In this document: positions 45,293 through 56,947 of the stretch, one piece after another
Position numbering within the stretch: the first letter of the stretch is position 1
Layout: each line of letters opens with the position of its first letter
DNA from: Malania oleifera
Taxonomy: Eukaryota; Streptophyta; Magnoliopsida; Santalales; Ximeniaceae
Reading direction: 5' to 3'
Assembly (NCBI RefSeq): GCF_029873635.1
Contig: NC_080422.1
Location: 1,158,001-1,222,000 of the forward strand
DNA: 64,000 bases
Position numbers and translations under genes: made by a program
Notes under the pieces: generated by a model
Seen by the model: the letters and a program-made list of their open reading frames with translations, nothing else
What the model was told of the DNA's origin: nothing
The model's database searches: none

Positions 45293-46660
45293 GTTTCAGG
45301 TATATATATTCTGAAAATACATCATTTATCACATAATCGTCAAAACCATCACAACATAACTCATATTTTCATAATATCTGAAATCATGCTTTGTTCGTAA
45401 AATCTTTTACATCATAATACATTTCACATAAAATAATATTCATGCCACACATATGCTGTTAAAAGTCATACTTCATATTCTAAAATTGTGATTTTCCGGC
45501 ACCTCATACATACATATATATTTTAATCATCATAGCAGTATTTTCCCAATCGTACATTTCATTCGTAATACACAATATAACATATGCTTTTCTGAAAATA
45601 AATTTACTCATAATCAATAATAATTTGCATGAAAAATTACTGCTTTAGTTTATTCCCTTACCTGGCTATTGAGAAATTCGTTAGGACCCAAAATTTCACG
45701 CCCTTAGCGCCCGAAATTCAACTCCTGAAATTTACATTTTCCCTAAATTAATTAATCTATTTCTCCAAAATAATACTCATCTAGCCTTCCTTAGGCTCCA
45801 TATACCTCAAATTAATATTTAAACTATTATTTAACATTCCTACTTAATTTTCCAAATTTTGCCTATGGGTCCCAAAATTACACCCGCGGCGCTCACCTGG
45901 GCCCTAAAGTTTAGAAATCCTACTTCAGTCTCAGATGCTTAATATTTTAGCATTTCTAAATTAATACTAATTAATTAAAAATAAGCCCCTTAATAATCGC
46001 TGCACCCCAAATTTGGGGTTTTGGCCCGACACCCCCACGAGAATTCCGTCCCACTAGATTTGTAGAGAATTATCCCTAGATTCTTGTGGTGGTGTCCGTT
46101 CGTCAATTGGGCTTATATTTTGCAAGAAATTAAAGAAAAATAGGAAAATGACTTACCCCAGGGAATATACCTACGCCGCTCCTACCACCGATCCGCTCTG
46201 GTAGAAATGACGGCAGCGGCGAATGGAGTTCAGTGGTATTTTCGGATTTTTGATCGGGTGAAAATCCGTCACGAAACCGAGGAGAGAGGGAGAGAAAACG
46301 TGAGGAGAAAGAGAGAGAGAGTTCACGTTGCAGAAGAATAAGAAAAGAAAAGAAAAGAATGAAGAAGAAGAAGAAGAAGAAGAAGAAGAAGAAGAAGATA
46401 TGGGGGTGCAGAAGAACTTTTAATAAAAAGTTTCATCCTGAAGCTTCTTTGAAGCTTCAAGATGTTAATAATAATAATATATTTTATTAATAAAAATAAA
46501 AATAAATTTTAATTAATTTTTTTTCTTTTTCTTTTAAATCCGATTAATTAATTAGTTAATTAATTAAAATTTTAATTAATTATTTTTTTATTTTTTTATT
46601 TTTTGGAAATCAATGAACTAATTTTTTTTATATCTCTGTTTTTGGGGTTTTTATAGGATG

Positions 46661-48021
46661 GTTGTTAGAAAAAAGCCTAGACTAGTAGCTCAGGGATATA
46701 ACCAAGAAGAGGGAATAGATTTTGAAGAAACCTTTGCACCTGTAGCTAGAATGGAAGCCATTCGAATGCTTTGAGCCTATGCTGCTTTTAAGGATTTCAA
46801 GCTATATCAAATGGATGTCAAAAGCGCGTTTTAAATGACTACATAAGTGAAGAGGTATATGTAGAACAACCCCCAAGTTTTGAAAACCATAAGAATCTAG
46901 ATCACGTTTATAGACTAATAAAAGCCTTGTACGATCTAAAACAAGCTCCTAGAACTTGGTATGTGAGACTAAGCAACTTTCTACTGGACAATGGATTTAT
47001 GAGAGGAAGGATAGACACAACACTCTTTATAAAGTCTAAGAAAGATGACATGCTCCTAGTTCAAGTATATGTAGATGATATCATATTTGGAGCTACAAAT
47101 AAAGATTTGTGCAACGAGTTTGCAAACACTATGCAAAATGAATTTGAGATGAGCATGATGGGTGAACTAAATTTCTTCCTAAGACTTCAAATCAAGCAAG
47201 TTAAACATGGAATCTATATAAATCAATCAAAGTACGTTAGAGATCTACTCAAAAAGTTTAATATGGAAGATGGAAAAATACTAGGTACACCTACGAGCGC
47301 TTCTTTGAAATTAGACAAAGATGAACAAGGTATACCAGTAGATGTCAAGCTCTATCGTGGAATGATTGGTAGCTTACTTTATCTGACTACCAGCAGACTT
47401 GACATAATATTTAGCATATGTTTGTGCGCAAGATTTCAAGCTGCACCAAAAGAATCACATTTGTTAGCTATTAAAAGAATACTTAGATAACTGATAGGAA
47501 CTGTGGAACTTGGGTTATGGTATCCTAAGTATACATCTTTTAAGATTATCAGCTATTTAGATGTTGATTTTGCATGTAGCAAAGTGGATAGGAAGAGCGC
47601 TAGTGGTACATGTCATTTCTTAGGACATTCGTTAGTCTCTTGGTTTTCCAAGAAGAAGAATTTAGTAGCTCTTTCCACAGCTGAGGCAGAATACGTAGCG
47701 GTAGGAAGTTGTTGTGCTCAAACACTTTACATCAAGCAACAACTGATGGATTTTGGGTTAAGCTATGACACAATTCCTATAAGATGCGACAATACGGGCG
47801 CAATAAACATCTCAAAGAATCTCATATTACATTCATGAACTAAACATATAGAAATAAGACATCACTTTCTTCGTGATCATGTGCAAAAAAGAGATGTGAC
47901 ACTTGAGTTTGTATGCACGGATGAACAATGAGCAGACATAGTCATGAAACCACTTGCGGAAGATAGGTTTATCCAAATTAAGCGTGAATTAGGCCTGATG
48001 CATAGTCGAGAGGTTGCCTAG
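46661..48021 (+). pseudogene. Sirevirus element 2: RT remainder and RNase H
   Basis: RT resumes after LTR F: SEEVYVEQPPSFENHKN, LYDLKQAPRTWYVRLSNFLL and active site VYVDDIIFGATN (DD at 47074-47079). RNase H follows: SYLDVDFACSKVDRKSASGT, STAEAEYVAVGSCCAQ and RCDNTGAINISKN, with the tail KPLAEDRFIQIKREL before the stop near 48019. Stops or shifts lie near 46771, 46832, 47488, 47836 and 47930. This encodes copia reverse transcription functions but is no longer intact. Confidence 0.92.
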
Positions 48022-48239
48022 AATTATATTAGATGACATAATTCAGGGGGAGCAACGTCACTTAATATTCACAATTGGTTAAAAATTTAAAATTCGGCTC
48101 ATTTGTTCTCATTCGGCATCACATTTGTTCACATCATGATAAGAGTTTATTGAATTATACATGTTAATCATCACATAATCTTTGAGATTTGTCACACTGT
48201 GTATGTTCACTTTGCAATTTACATTCAACAACACAACTT

Positions 48240-48641
48240 TACGCACTAGCAAAGGGGAGAAGTACATTAAATTAACATTTGGTAACATTTAGTACAATTT
48301 TTCAAAGCTGATGGTTGAATAAGTTCTTAACTTTAAGATTAAAAAGGGGAGAAAATTATAAGATTCTGTCCACTCATGTATTATTAGTATACACCTTTTT
48401 GTTGATGTCAAAAGGGGGAGAAGAATCAGCCAATAGCAAAAATGGTTGGCAAAACTAATTATGTAAAGGGGGGAGAAGAATCAGGCTAAACAACTTATGT
48501 ATGAACATGAGCATATTTCATTTGGCATGAGTATATTTCATTTTCTGAATGTTTAATGCATTAATTGAGGGGGAGCCTTGTTAGGCGTAACCTATTTTAT
48601 ATTTTTGCTCGTGTATTTATCATCATAAAAAAGGGGGAGAT
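48240..48641 (+). other. multiple polypurine tracts before the Sirevirus 3' LTR
   Basis: Tracts lie at about 48251 (AAAGGGGAGAAG), 48341 (AAAAAGGGGAGAAAA), 48410 (AAAAGGGGGAGAAGAA), 48466 (AAAGGGGGGAGAAGAA), 48566 (GAGGGGGAG) and 48628 (AAAAAAGGGGGAGATTG). Several repeated polypurine tracts upstream of the 3' LTR are a known hallmark of Sireviruses. No envelope-like frame is seen here. Confidence 0.85.
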
Positions 48642-50105
48642 TGTTGACTCTATGAGTCCAATCTAGTTTTGATAATGAAAAATCACTTGGTGTTTGATCT
48701 GTGCATTGAGACTATGAATATGAACAATATTTAGCATGCATGAAAAGATAATAAGTCAAAGAAGCCATGAAGATTAAAGCATACACAACTTGGCACAATC
48801 CATGGAACTAAAAGAGTTGAAGAAAGAAGATGCAAGTGGCAAGTTCAAGATCGTCATGGGAATGGGTATTTAGAACTGAATGTACTCACATCTTTTATAT
48901 GATTTAATTTGAGGCTCAAATTATACCCTAGACTGACCTTAGGACTCATACATCTTATGAACATCATTATGGGATATTTATGGACTTAGAAAAATTGTTA
49001 AAACCCTGACAAATATTTTACAAAAGAGCAAAGAAAGAGTGCAAAAGCAAATTTGTCAAATTAAAAGGGAAAATTCAGAAGTTGGTCAATTCAGAAGACC
49101 GAACTCAACGTTCAGTCGTCTAAAGATGTAACTTCAGAAGACCGAAGTTAAGCTCAGTCGTCTGAAGAATTTTTTCAGAAGACCGAAGATTAAGTTCAGT
49201 CGTCTAAAGAATTATTCGTGAAACACAGAACCTGGCAAAAGCATATCAGAAGACTGAACTCAGACTTCAGTCGTTTGAACCCGACACTTTAGAAGACTGA
49301 ACACCAACTTTAGTCGTTTGACCCTGTGTCCAGGTTAATTTTTTTGAAGCTCTAAGGAACTTCAATCGTCTGAGTCTTAATCCTCAGTCGTCTGAACCTG
49401 CGGAAAAGTTTAAAATTTTAATTTTTAATGAGAAAACTAGTGAATTATTTTTTGATCCAACGGTTAAGGTTTATTCTAAGGGCAAGGTACCTATATAATG
49501 AACATCTAAACCCTAGTTCCCAAATGAAGATCAACAAAAACAAAAAGAACGATAAGAAACAACCACAAGAAGAAGAAAATCAAACCTTTGGCATACAATT
49601 GAGCATATTTGCACAGCTTGGGAGATCACACTACTGAGGTTGTGATTTGGATTTCAAATCTTATACTACAAATCTGAGCTAAAGCTACTTTAATCCTCAA
49701 ATGGTTTTCTTGTGATTATTTTGCAATCATTTTGATATTGAGGTTTGGAAAATCAATATACTTGTTAGTATTTATTCTCATAGAGTTCTTCATATAAACT
49801 GATTTGTTTGTTGATATTTAGATTTTAAAGAGTTTTTCATCTCAAAATCTATTATTGAATATAAGCTAAGTGATTGATCTTGAGTGTGTTTACTTATAGA
49901 TTATTTAGATAAGAGCACTACTTAAGAAAGGTTTTCGCCATTGGTTAAACGGTTTTCATTCAAATGTGTATTCAGTTAAAGCCTCTATATTTTTTATATC
50001 ACCAAACCACTTGGGTAAATATCCTTAGTGTTTATAACTATGTATATTATTGAGGGATATTTTCTGAAAAACTTTATATCAGGTTTTTGATCTTTGGAAA
50101 TCATC

Positions 50106-50143
<38 letters not shown>

Positions 50144-50906
50144 CATATTACAAAGATCATATTGTGGTTGAATATTTGAAAGAAAGCTTTTTGATTTTGA
50201 TCGATATAACATTCAAGACAAAGCTTTTGATAAGTTCACATTTGATATTCGAGCATTTTTGCAAAGTGAACTAGAACCCTAATTTTCTCCAAGACTTTTA
50301 CTTATATCATTACTTGGGAGATTTGATAAAAGAGAAATTGGTTGAAGTATTTCATTCATATAACGATTATATTGTTTTCATACATACTGAGCTTCAAATT
50401 TCATCATATGTATATGTGATAGGTTTCAATTGTATTCACTAGCTTTGTTAGAAGCGAATCTTGAGTTGTTTTGCAGATTTGATATTATATTGTAATTACG
50501 GTTCGACTTGTGAATTGGGTGAGAAGGAAATTGTGCCTCTTGTAAGTAGCGGATGTAAGGGAAGTTCCGTCCCGGTTAAAGGAGCAGGGAATTAGTGGAA
50601 CAAGACGAGGACATAGGTCGGGTTGGCTGAATCTCGTAAAATCGTGTTTGCCTTCTCTCTTCCCTTATCTTTTTATTTTCCACACTACATTTCATTACCC
50701 GTATTTCATGTGTGTATGTTTGAATAACCTCACATGCACTTGATAATTAATTGTGAAAGCATTCATTGATAAAATAATTTAAATCAGTCTTAAATCTCTG
50801 CCATTGATTTGTTAAATTTAGAAATAGGGATTAAGTGGTAAATAATTTGAAAGATTTTAAAAATACCCAATTCACCCCCCCTCTTGGGATTACATCTAAA
50901 TTAACA
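48642..50906 (+). repeat. 3' LTR of Sirevirus element 2
   Basis: It starts TGTTGACTC after the last polypurine tract. A CACCCCCCCTCTTGGG phrase near 50874, common at Sirevirus LTR ends, leads to TTAACA at 50906, the probable end. A palindrome-rich array (TTCAGAAGACCGAA, CAGTCGTCTGAA) lies at 49076-49400 and TATATAATG near 49491. About 2.3 kb. The right boundary is inferred. Confidence 0.75.
49076..49500 (+). promoter_or_regulatory. U3 motif array and TATA region of Sirevirus LTR 2
   Basis: About ten alternating motifs TTCAGAAGACTGAA and TTCAGTCGTCTGAA, which are inverted versions of each other around an AGAC/GTCT core, precede ACCTATATAATG. Confidence 0.6.
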
Positions 50907-51463
50907 ATGGAGATTGGGGATGTGGCTCATATTTTGAGTGGAACACATGTACTGAGAAAGCATCGTGAAGCGAGGAACAAAGAGAGAAGGTTGCAGGAGA
51001 CAAACCGTCAACGGTTTGGCCTAACTTACAGAATTTCGAATCGAAGATCAGTAGATTGAGAGGTTTTAGAGGATTTTCTTTTGAGGGGATCTCTTAGAAG
51101 TGTTTTAAATATAGTAGAAGTCTTCTGTACACATAGGATTAGTATTTAATCATATTTTGTAACCCTAGTTTGAAAAGCTTGATGTAAGTTTCACATAATG
51201 AAAATCAATCGCTTGCTCCCGTGGACGTAGGCAAATTACCAAATCACATAATTCTTGTGTCTTTGATTATTGTTTTCATTGATTCTCTTTGTTGAGTGAT
51301 TGCTTCTTTCAGATAGTTCATCATTAAGTGATTGCATTGTTTGTTTTCGTGATTGTTTCATGAGTTTGTGTGAGGATTTCCATTGTGCGCACTCACAATC
51401 AACACTCTATGTGTTTCCATATTATTCATCATACTTGCCGAATTGCGTTTTTCTACAACAAGT
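50907..51463 (+). mobile_element. copia LTR fragment with AACCGTCAACGGTT palindrome
   Basis: The start GGAGATTGGGG is like a polypurine junction. AACCGTCAACGGTTTGG lies at 51006-51022, and CCCGTGGACGTAGGCAAATT at about 51219 is typical of copia LTRs. Both limits are uncertain and no coding sequence is attached. Confidence 0.5.
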
Positions 51464-52260
51464 TTCAAATGTTTTAATAAAGTTATAACATTTTATAAAA
51501 AAACGTTTAATGACGACTTCTCTATTTTCAACATTTGGTACGAAAAATCTGTATGAAATTTTTTTTTTTTTAAAGTGAAGAATTTAAGACTTTGAAAATA
51601 TTGTCAACTTTCAATTCAAAAAAAAAAAAGAAAAACAAAATTTACTATCAATTCAAGGTGTTGTATTAGCTAGTGCTAACCTATTTCTCTTGTTTTAAAA
51701 TATTTTATAAAGAGAGAAGTACGTACAAGAGATGATTAAAGTCAACATCAAGAATTGGAGACTTATGTAACACATGTTTTTTTAGAGCATCTTTATTTCT
51801 TAAAAGAAAAAGATACCTAAAAAGATATTGGTAATTTAATTTTACATTTTTTTTAAGTCAAGATTTGGAACATTGGCACATAAGATTTATTTTCACTAGG
51901 ATTTCATATCCCGTGTATAACGAACTTTAACTTTTAATACTATATTGGTTTATACTAATAAAAAATAAATCAAATTATTCTTGAACATTTTAAATTTTGA
52001 TTCTTGCAAAACTTAAATTATCACATTAAAAAGTAAGCTTCACTTGAATTTAAACACTTGACCATTTTCCAGTCAAACTAAATTCAACCAGTTTAGTTTT
52101 CAGTCATTAAAAAAAAACTTTGAGTTGAATTTAGGGGCATACAAATTACAAACTAAAACAAATAAAGCTAAAAAACTTAGGGACCGTTCGACATTATTTT
52201 CAAAAATTAAAAAATAAAAATTAGAAACAAAAAACTAAAAACCAGAAATAGATGAACTTA
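51464..52260. repeat. direct duplication, copy 1
   Basis: This stretch matches 52862-52915 joined to 54958-55870 with scattered differences. Shared anchors are TTTTCAACATTTGGTAC, TTTAAGACTTTGAAA and AAAAAGTAAGCTTCACTTG. No coding sequence. Confidence 0.85.
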
Positions 52261-52387
52261 AATACCCATTTCAAGCTCAAATTTAAATATAAGTTAAATT
52301 TCAAACATGTGTAATTTAAATCAAGCAAGGTCCAAACACTTAGCTATTTGAGATTCAAAGGAATTTAGCTCAAGCTTCTCACTATTT

Positions 52388-52915
52388 TGCTCTATTATGC
52401 ACACATATTTTCCATTCTTTGTTTGGATATCTGTAGCGAATTTACTGAAATATTTATTTTAGCAGTTTCAAATATTTTAATAAAGTTATAATATTTATAG
52501 AAAAATATTTAATGACGACTTCTCTATTATGCACGCATATTTTCTATTCTTTATTTGAATATCTGTAACGAATTTACTGAATAATTTATTTTAGCAGTTT
52601 CAAATGTTTTAATAAAGTTATAATATTTTATAGAAATATATTTAATGACGACTTCTCTATTATGCACACATATTTTCTATTCTTTATTTGGATTTCTGTA
52701 ACGAATTTACTAAATTATTTATCTTAGCAATTTCAAATGTTTTAATAAAGTTATAATATTTTATAGAAAAATATTTAATGACGACTTCTCTATCATGCAC
52801 ACATATTTTCTATTCTTTGTTTGGATATCTGTAAAGAATTTACTAAAATATTTATTTTAGCAGTTTCAAATGTTTTAATAAAGTTATAACTTTTTATAGA
52901 AAAATAGTTAATGAC
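52388..52915. repeat. tandem array of about 130-bp units
   Basis: Four units share TCTATTATGCACACATATTT, TTTCAAATGTTTTAATAAAG and TTTAATGACGACTTCTCTAT. The unit also begins duplication copy 1 (51464). The array ends in ATGAC (52911-52915), where the chimeric element is inserted. Confidence 0.88.
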
Positions 52916-53286
52916 TGTTAGGACCCTGTAAGCAACCAGAAAGATATGACACCAGAAATTTAACGTGATTCGGTCAATATCGACCTACGCCCACGGAGCA
53001 CACCAAAAAATTCACTATTCGCCAAAAAATTACAACTCTCACTCTCTTCCTCCCTCTCTTCCCCCTCTCTTTCTCCTCTTTGCTCTCCGAGCTTCTCACT
53101 TGTGTACATATCACATTTCTCAGCTCTCTATTTATAGGGCTGATATTTAAATCACAATTAATAAATTAAATTACAAATTTGGGACTTTCATCCATCAAGA
53201 TAAAATCAAAATAAATGGAAAGATAAATGGATCGTGTTTCCAACTCAACTCCAGCTCGTGGTTGTCTCCTGGCTCCAACTACAACA
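52916..53286 (-). repeat. copia 3' LTR at the left end of the chimeric element
   Basis: 371 bp, TGTTAGGACC to CTACAACA. On the minus strand TCAAAGTGGGAGATTG forms the polypurine tract next to it (53287-53302). It contains the copia-like GACCTACGCCCACGGAGCAC. Confidence 0.88.
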
Positions 53287-54401
53287 ATCTCCCACTTTGA
53301 GACAGAGATGTCTTCTCAACCAGTATCATGAATAAATGATGTGCTAAAAAATATGTCTTCAGGCATGCAGATCAACTGAAGTTGAACACAACTTCAGCTT
53401 CTCTGTAGTCACCACCTTCCTTTTTGCTCGATTCCTGCGAACTAATATGATGGCTGTCAGCTTTACAACTGGTGCAAAGATGTCGGTGTAGTCAATCCCT
53501 TCCTTCTGTTCGAAGCCTTTGACTACCAACCAAGGCTTGTACCTTCTGGAGCCGTCATGCTCTTCTTTGATTCTGTACACTCACTTGTTGTGAAGGTCTT
53601 TGGGCAACTCAGCTAGTTCCCACTAACTATTGGAGGTGAGGGACTGCATCTTATCTTTCATCGCAAGTTCCCACTTGCTCGTATCTGTCACCTGACATGC
53701 TTTATCATAGCATTCGGGCTCTCCTCCATCTACAGGAAGTAAGTAATTAATATACCTTCTATTTGGTACATGAGACCAAGTAGATCTCCTAAGCTTCGGA
53801 GTTGGGGTAGGAGGCGGTGGTGCGACGATCTGCTCCACTAGTTCCTCTACCTGAGGATTCTCAGCATTCTGTTGTTATGTCCCGACACATTCTGAGTGGA
53901 CTAATTCTAATATCTTCTTCTTTAGGGCACGTGTGTTTATCTGAAAACTGACCCTCTTTTGTTTCCCAACTATATAATCCTCACACATGTCAATCTACAC
54001 TGACTGTAAACTGCTCAATTTTCCATTTGAGTGCATCACCCTAAGTCCCTTCTTGCTTATGTGACCGAGTCGTTGGTGTCAGATGTTGCTGTCGTCATTT
54101 CTTGCAGCAACTAAAATAGACATGGAGGCATTGGAGGTTAGAAAAAGTGTTCCGCTTTTCTTACCTCGCGCAATCGTGAGTACACCCTTTGAAACTTTCC
54201 ATTCATCGCCAATAAATTTCGTCGTGTATCCCTCATCTGCCAATTGACCAACTGAGATCAAATTCTTTCTCAAGTCTGGAATATATCTGACATTTTCAGT
54301 TTCCATACTGACCCATTTATATTGATCTTCACAACTCCCTTACCGGTTATGTCGCAAGGTTGATCATTGCCAAGGTACACCTTACCAAAATTTTGTGGTG
54401 T
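53287..54401 (-). pseudogene. copia polyprotein fragments with internal deletions
   Basis: Minus-strand order: end of protease and pre-integrase (YIPDLRKNLISVGQLADEGY, 54079-54306), linker and RT start (LRRSTWSHVPNRRYINYLLP, 53623-53838), RT start (RYKPWLVVKGFEQKEGIDYT, 53359-53580) and then directly the 3' end. The integrase core, most of RT and RNase H are gone. The right end joins TRIM LTR sequence at about 54402 without a copia 5' LTR. Confidence 0.87.
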
Positions 54402-54957
54402 GCTTTTGGGTCAAGTTGGTGTTCACCCATGTGCATCAAACTCACCCATGGGCTCCTCCGGTCCTAACAAGTGGTATCAGAGCCGATGGTTCGTAACTCT
54501 GGGTGAGTGACATCGTAAAAGTCGAGATGGGAAGCTAATTCTCCTGACATGTTAATAGTTAGAGGACCAAGTGTGTGCCTGAGGCCAATAAGGATCATCT
54601 AGGCTGTGGATGGATCCGAATAGGGTCAAGACGTGAGAGGTAGGATTTGTTCGGAGGCACGTGGAATGTAATTTGACGCATGTAAGGCGCCAGTGGTAAG
54701 GTCGACTTGAGCAACTGTTGGAGAATTGTCCCAGAAGGGAGATGATTTCTATTTAAGGGGGAGCAACTAGAACTCACAAGTGAGGGGGAGATTGTTTAGA
54801 ATTCCACTTGTGAGCTTGTCTCACATTGAAAAATTAAAGTGGATGATAGATGTTTATATATGGATGGACTCAAGACCTAAATAGCTTGAGCTTTTGGGTC
54901 AAGTTGGTGTTCACCCATGTGTATCAAGCCCACTCATGGGCTCTTCCAGTCTTAACA
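54402..54957 (+). mobile_element. TRIM element 2, 5' LTR truncated and joined to copia
   Basis: The remaining 5' LTR end is 54402-54469, then the primer-binding site AGTGGTATCAGAGCCG (54470-54485), a non-coding core, polypurine tract AGTGAGGGGGAGAT and a full 3' LTR (54793-54957, TGTTTAGA to CTTAACA). It is homologous to the TRIM at 759-1403. ATGAT (54958-54962) follows and pairs with ATGAC at 52911-52915 on the far side of the copia part. Confidence 0.9.
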
Positions 54958-55870
54958 ATGATGACTTCTCGATTTTCAACATTTGGTACAAAAAAATTAT
55001 TATGAATTTTTTTTAAAAGAAAAGAATTTAAGACTTTGAAAGTATTGTCAACTTTGAAGTCAAAAAAAGAAAAATAGAATTTACTATCAATTAAAGGTAT
55101 CGTACTAGCTAGTGCGACTTATATTACCCATTTCTCTTGTTTTAAAATATTTTATTAAGAGAAGCACGTGATATTTGATAGCCTATTTTCAAAACTTTTA
55201 AAAGTTATTTTAGCATCAAGAATTTAAAAAAAAATTAAAAGGATGATTAAATTCAATATCAAGAATGTGAAACTTATGTAAGGCATGCTTTTTAGAGCAT
55301 TTTTTATTTCTTGAAAGAAAAAGATACCTAGAAAGAAGTTGCTAATTTAATTTTACTTTTTTTTTAAGTCAAGATTTGGAACATATATTTATTTTCACTT
55401 AGATTTCACATCTCGTATGTATCGGTCTTTAACTTTTAATGCTATGTCGGTTTGCACTAATAAAAAAAACCAAATTATTCTTAAATATTTTAAATTTTGA
55501 TTCTTGCAAAACTTAATTTATCACATTAAAAAGTAAGCTTCACTTGAATTTAAACACTTGGACTATTTTCAAATCAAATCAAATTCAAACAGTTTAGTTT
55601 TTAGTTCATTAAAAGAAACTCAATTATTCAACACACGTGTTGAATTATGAACATCAAGAAGAGAAGTGCATGGCTAATGTAAACTTAGGTATCCACTTCG
55701 AACTTGAATCAAATGTAGTAGAGCTAAAAAAAAAACTATATAAACTCAAATCAAATTTTGAGTTGAATTTAGGCATGTACAAATTACGAACTAAAACAAA
55801 TAAAGTTTAAAAACTTGGGGATCGTCTGGCATCATTTTCAAAAATTACAAAAATGAAAATTAGAAACGAA
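54958..55870. repeat. direct duplication, copy 2 (after the insertion)
   Basis: It continues the unit broken by the chimeric element: GACTTCTCGATTTTCAACAT follows the target copy. It matches copy 1, with an extra stretch near 55620-55740. No coding sequence. Confidence 0.82.
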
Positions 55871-56550
55871 AGGCTAAAAATAAAAAATAGAAGTAAAAAA
55901 ACCAGAAATCAACATGTTTGATTAATATTTATAAAATCAAAATAAATTTTAAAAATTAATTAAAAATATATGATCAAAACAAAAAAATTACAAAAATACA
56001 CATTTAAAATATTATAATAAAAACAAAAGTTATTGTAATTATTTTATTTAATTGTTGTAATTTCAAATTTTTACTTTATAAAAAAAATTCATTGGACATG
56101 ATAATTAAAAAATATTACAAATATTTTGTAATTGTATTTATTTTATTTTTAAAAATTTATACACATTTTTTGTCTCAATTGTATTTAAATTCATATGATC
56201 ATTTAATTTTAAATTTAAAGTATATAAAATGAGTGATTTAATCAAAAAGAACTTTTTCTGGATATTACAATTTCTCACGAGTGGTTGTACAAACAACATA
56301 AAATTATAAGATTTGATTTTTAATTTTTTCATAAACAATAAAAAATTGACAGGATAAATAAATGCCTTTTTATAATCTATTTTTTTTTTTTACTATACAA
56401 TTTTTTTTTAAAAAAAAAAACACCGATGATGCCAATCAAACCCCAAATTATTTGAGTTTAAGATGAGTGTCAGTCTTACGAGGAGCATATATAACTTTAA
56501 AAATAAACCTGATTCGAACATTTAACTATTTCTTTGACTCATATTTTGTG
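55871..56550. other. AT-rich intergenic sequence
   Basis: Strongly A/T-rich; no gene or bounded repeat was seen. Confidence 0.6.
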
Positions 56551-56947
56551 CTTAATACGGAGGGTGAGCATTTGATCGATTCGATTAATTTGGTTAATTA
56601 ATTGGATTAACAAAAATATGTCGGTTAAAAAATATTATTAATTGAACCAAACCGAAATTTCATATTTAACCGAACTCAAAATCAACTTAGCGAAATTTCA
56701 ATTAAATCGGCTAACTGATTTTAATCGATTTAGCATTTTAATATAGATAAAATATAGATTGTTAATATATATATATATATATATATATAATATAATATAT
56801 ATAAAATTTAATATATAATATAAAAAATAAATAAATTTTAGTATATATAATATATAAAATATTTTACTATATCATAAATTTTTAAATGAATCAAATTTTC
56901 TGGATGAATTCGATTAATTCAGTTTTAACTGAATTATGCTCACCCCT
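56551..56947. mobile_element. possible MITE with 10-bp terminal inverted repeats
   Basis: GGGTGAGCAT near 56563 and ATGCTCACCC near 56936 are exact inverted copies. The interior is rich in GATTCGATTAATT and TTAACCGAA motifs, as in some short non-autonomous plant DNA transposons, and holds a TA microsatellite. No clear target duplication was found. Limits are approximate. Confidence 0.5.

Larger units (their letters stand above)
41895..46655 (-). mobile_element. solo LTR F in the Sirevirus RT, itself split by LTR G, TSD GGATG
   Basis: GGATG flanks it at 41890-41894 and 46656-46660, and the RT frame resumes exactly after it. The LTR parts are 41895-42411 and 44708-46655 (about 2.46 kb). On the minus strand it has a CT-rich leader (46270-46330), donor-like CCCTGGGGTAAGTC (about 46153), minisatellite (45085-45292), stem-loop GTCATG/CATGAC (44770-44792), hairpin TGAGAAGTGTCTCA (42244-42257) and acceptor TTTTCAGGAAATCC (about 42215). 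Its right terminus reads TTATA where CA is expected, probably decay. Confidence 0.9.

Noticed and set aside
33631..50906. Sirevirus-like LTR 1 as the 5' LTR of Sirevirus element 2
   Set aside because: The two LTRs share only the TGTTGAC start and layout; their arrays and remaining sequence differ, so they are taken as different families.
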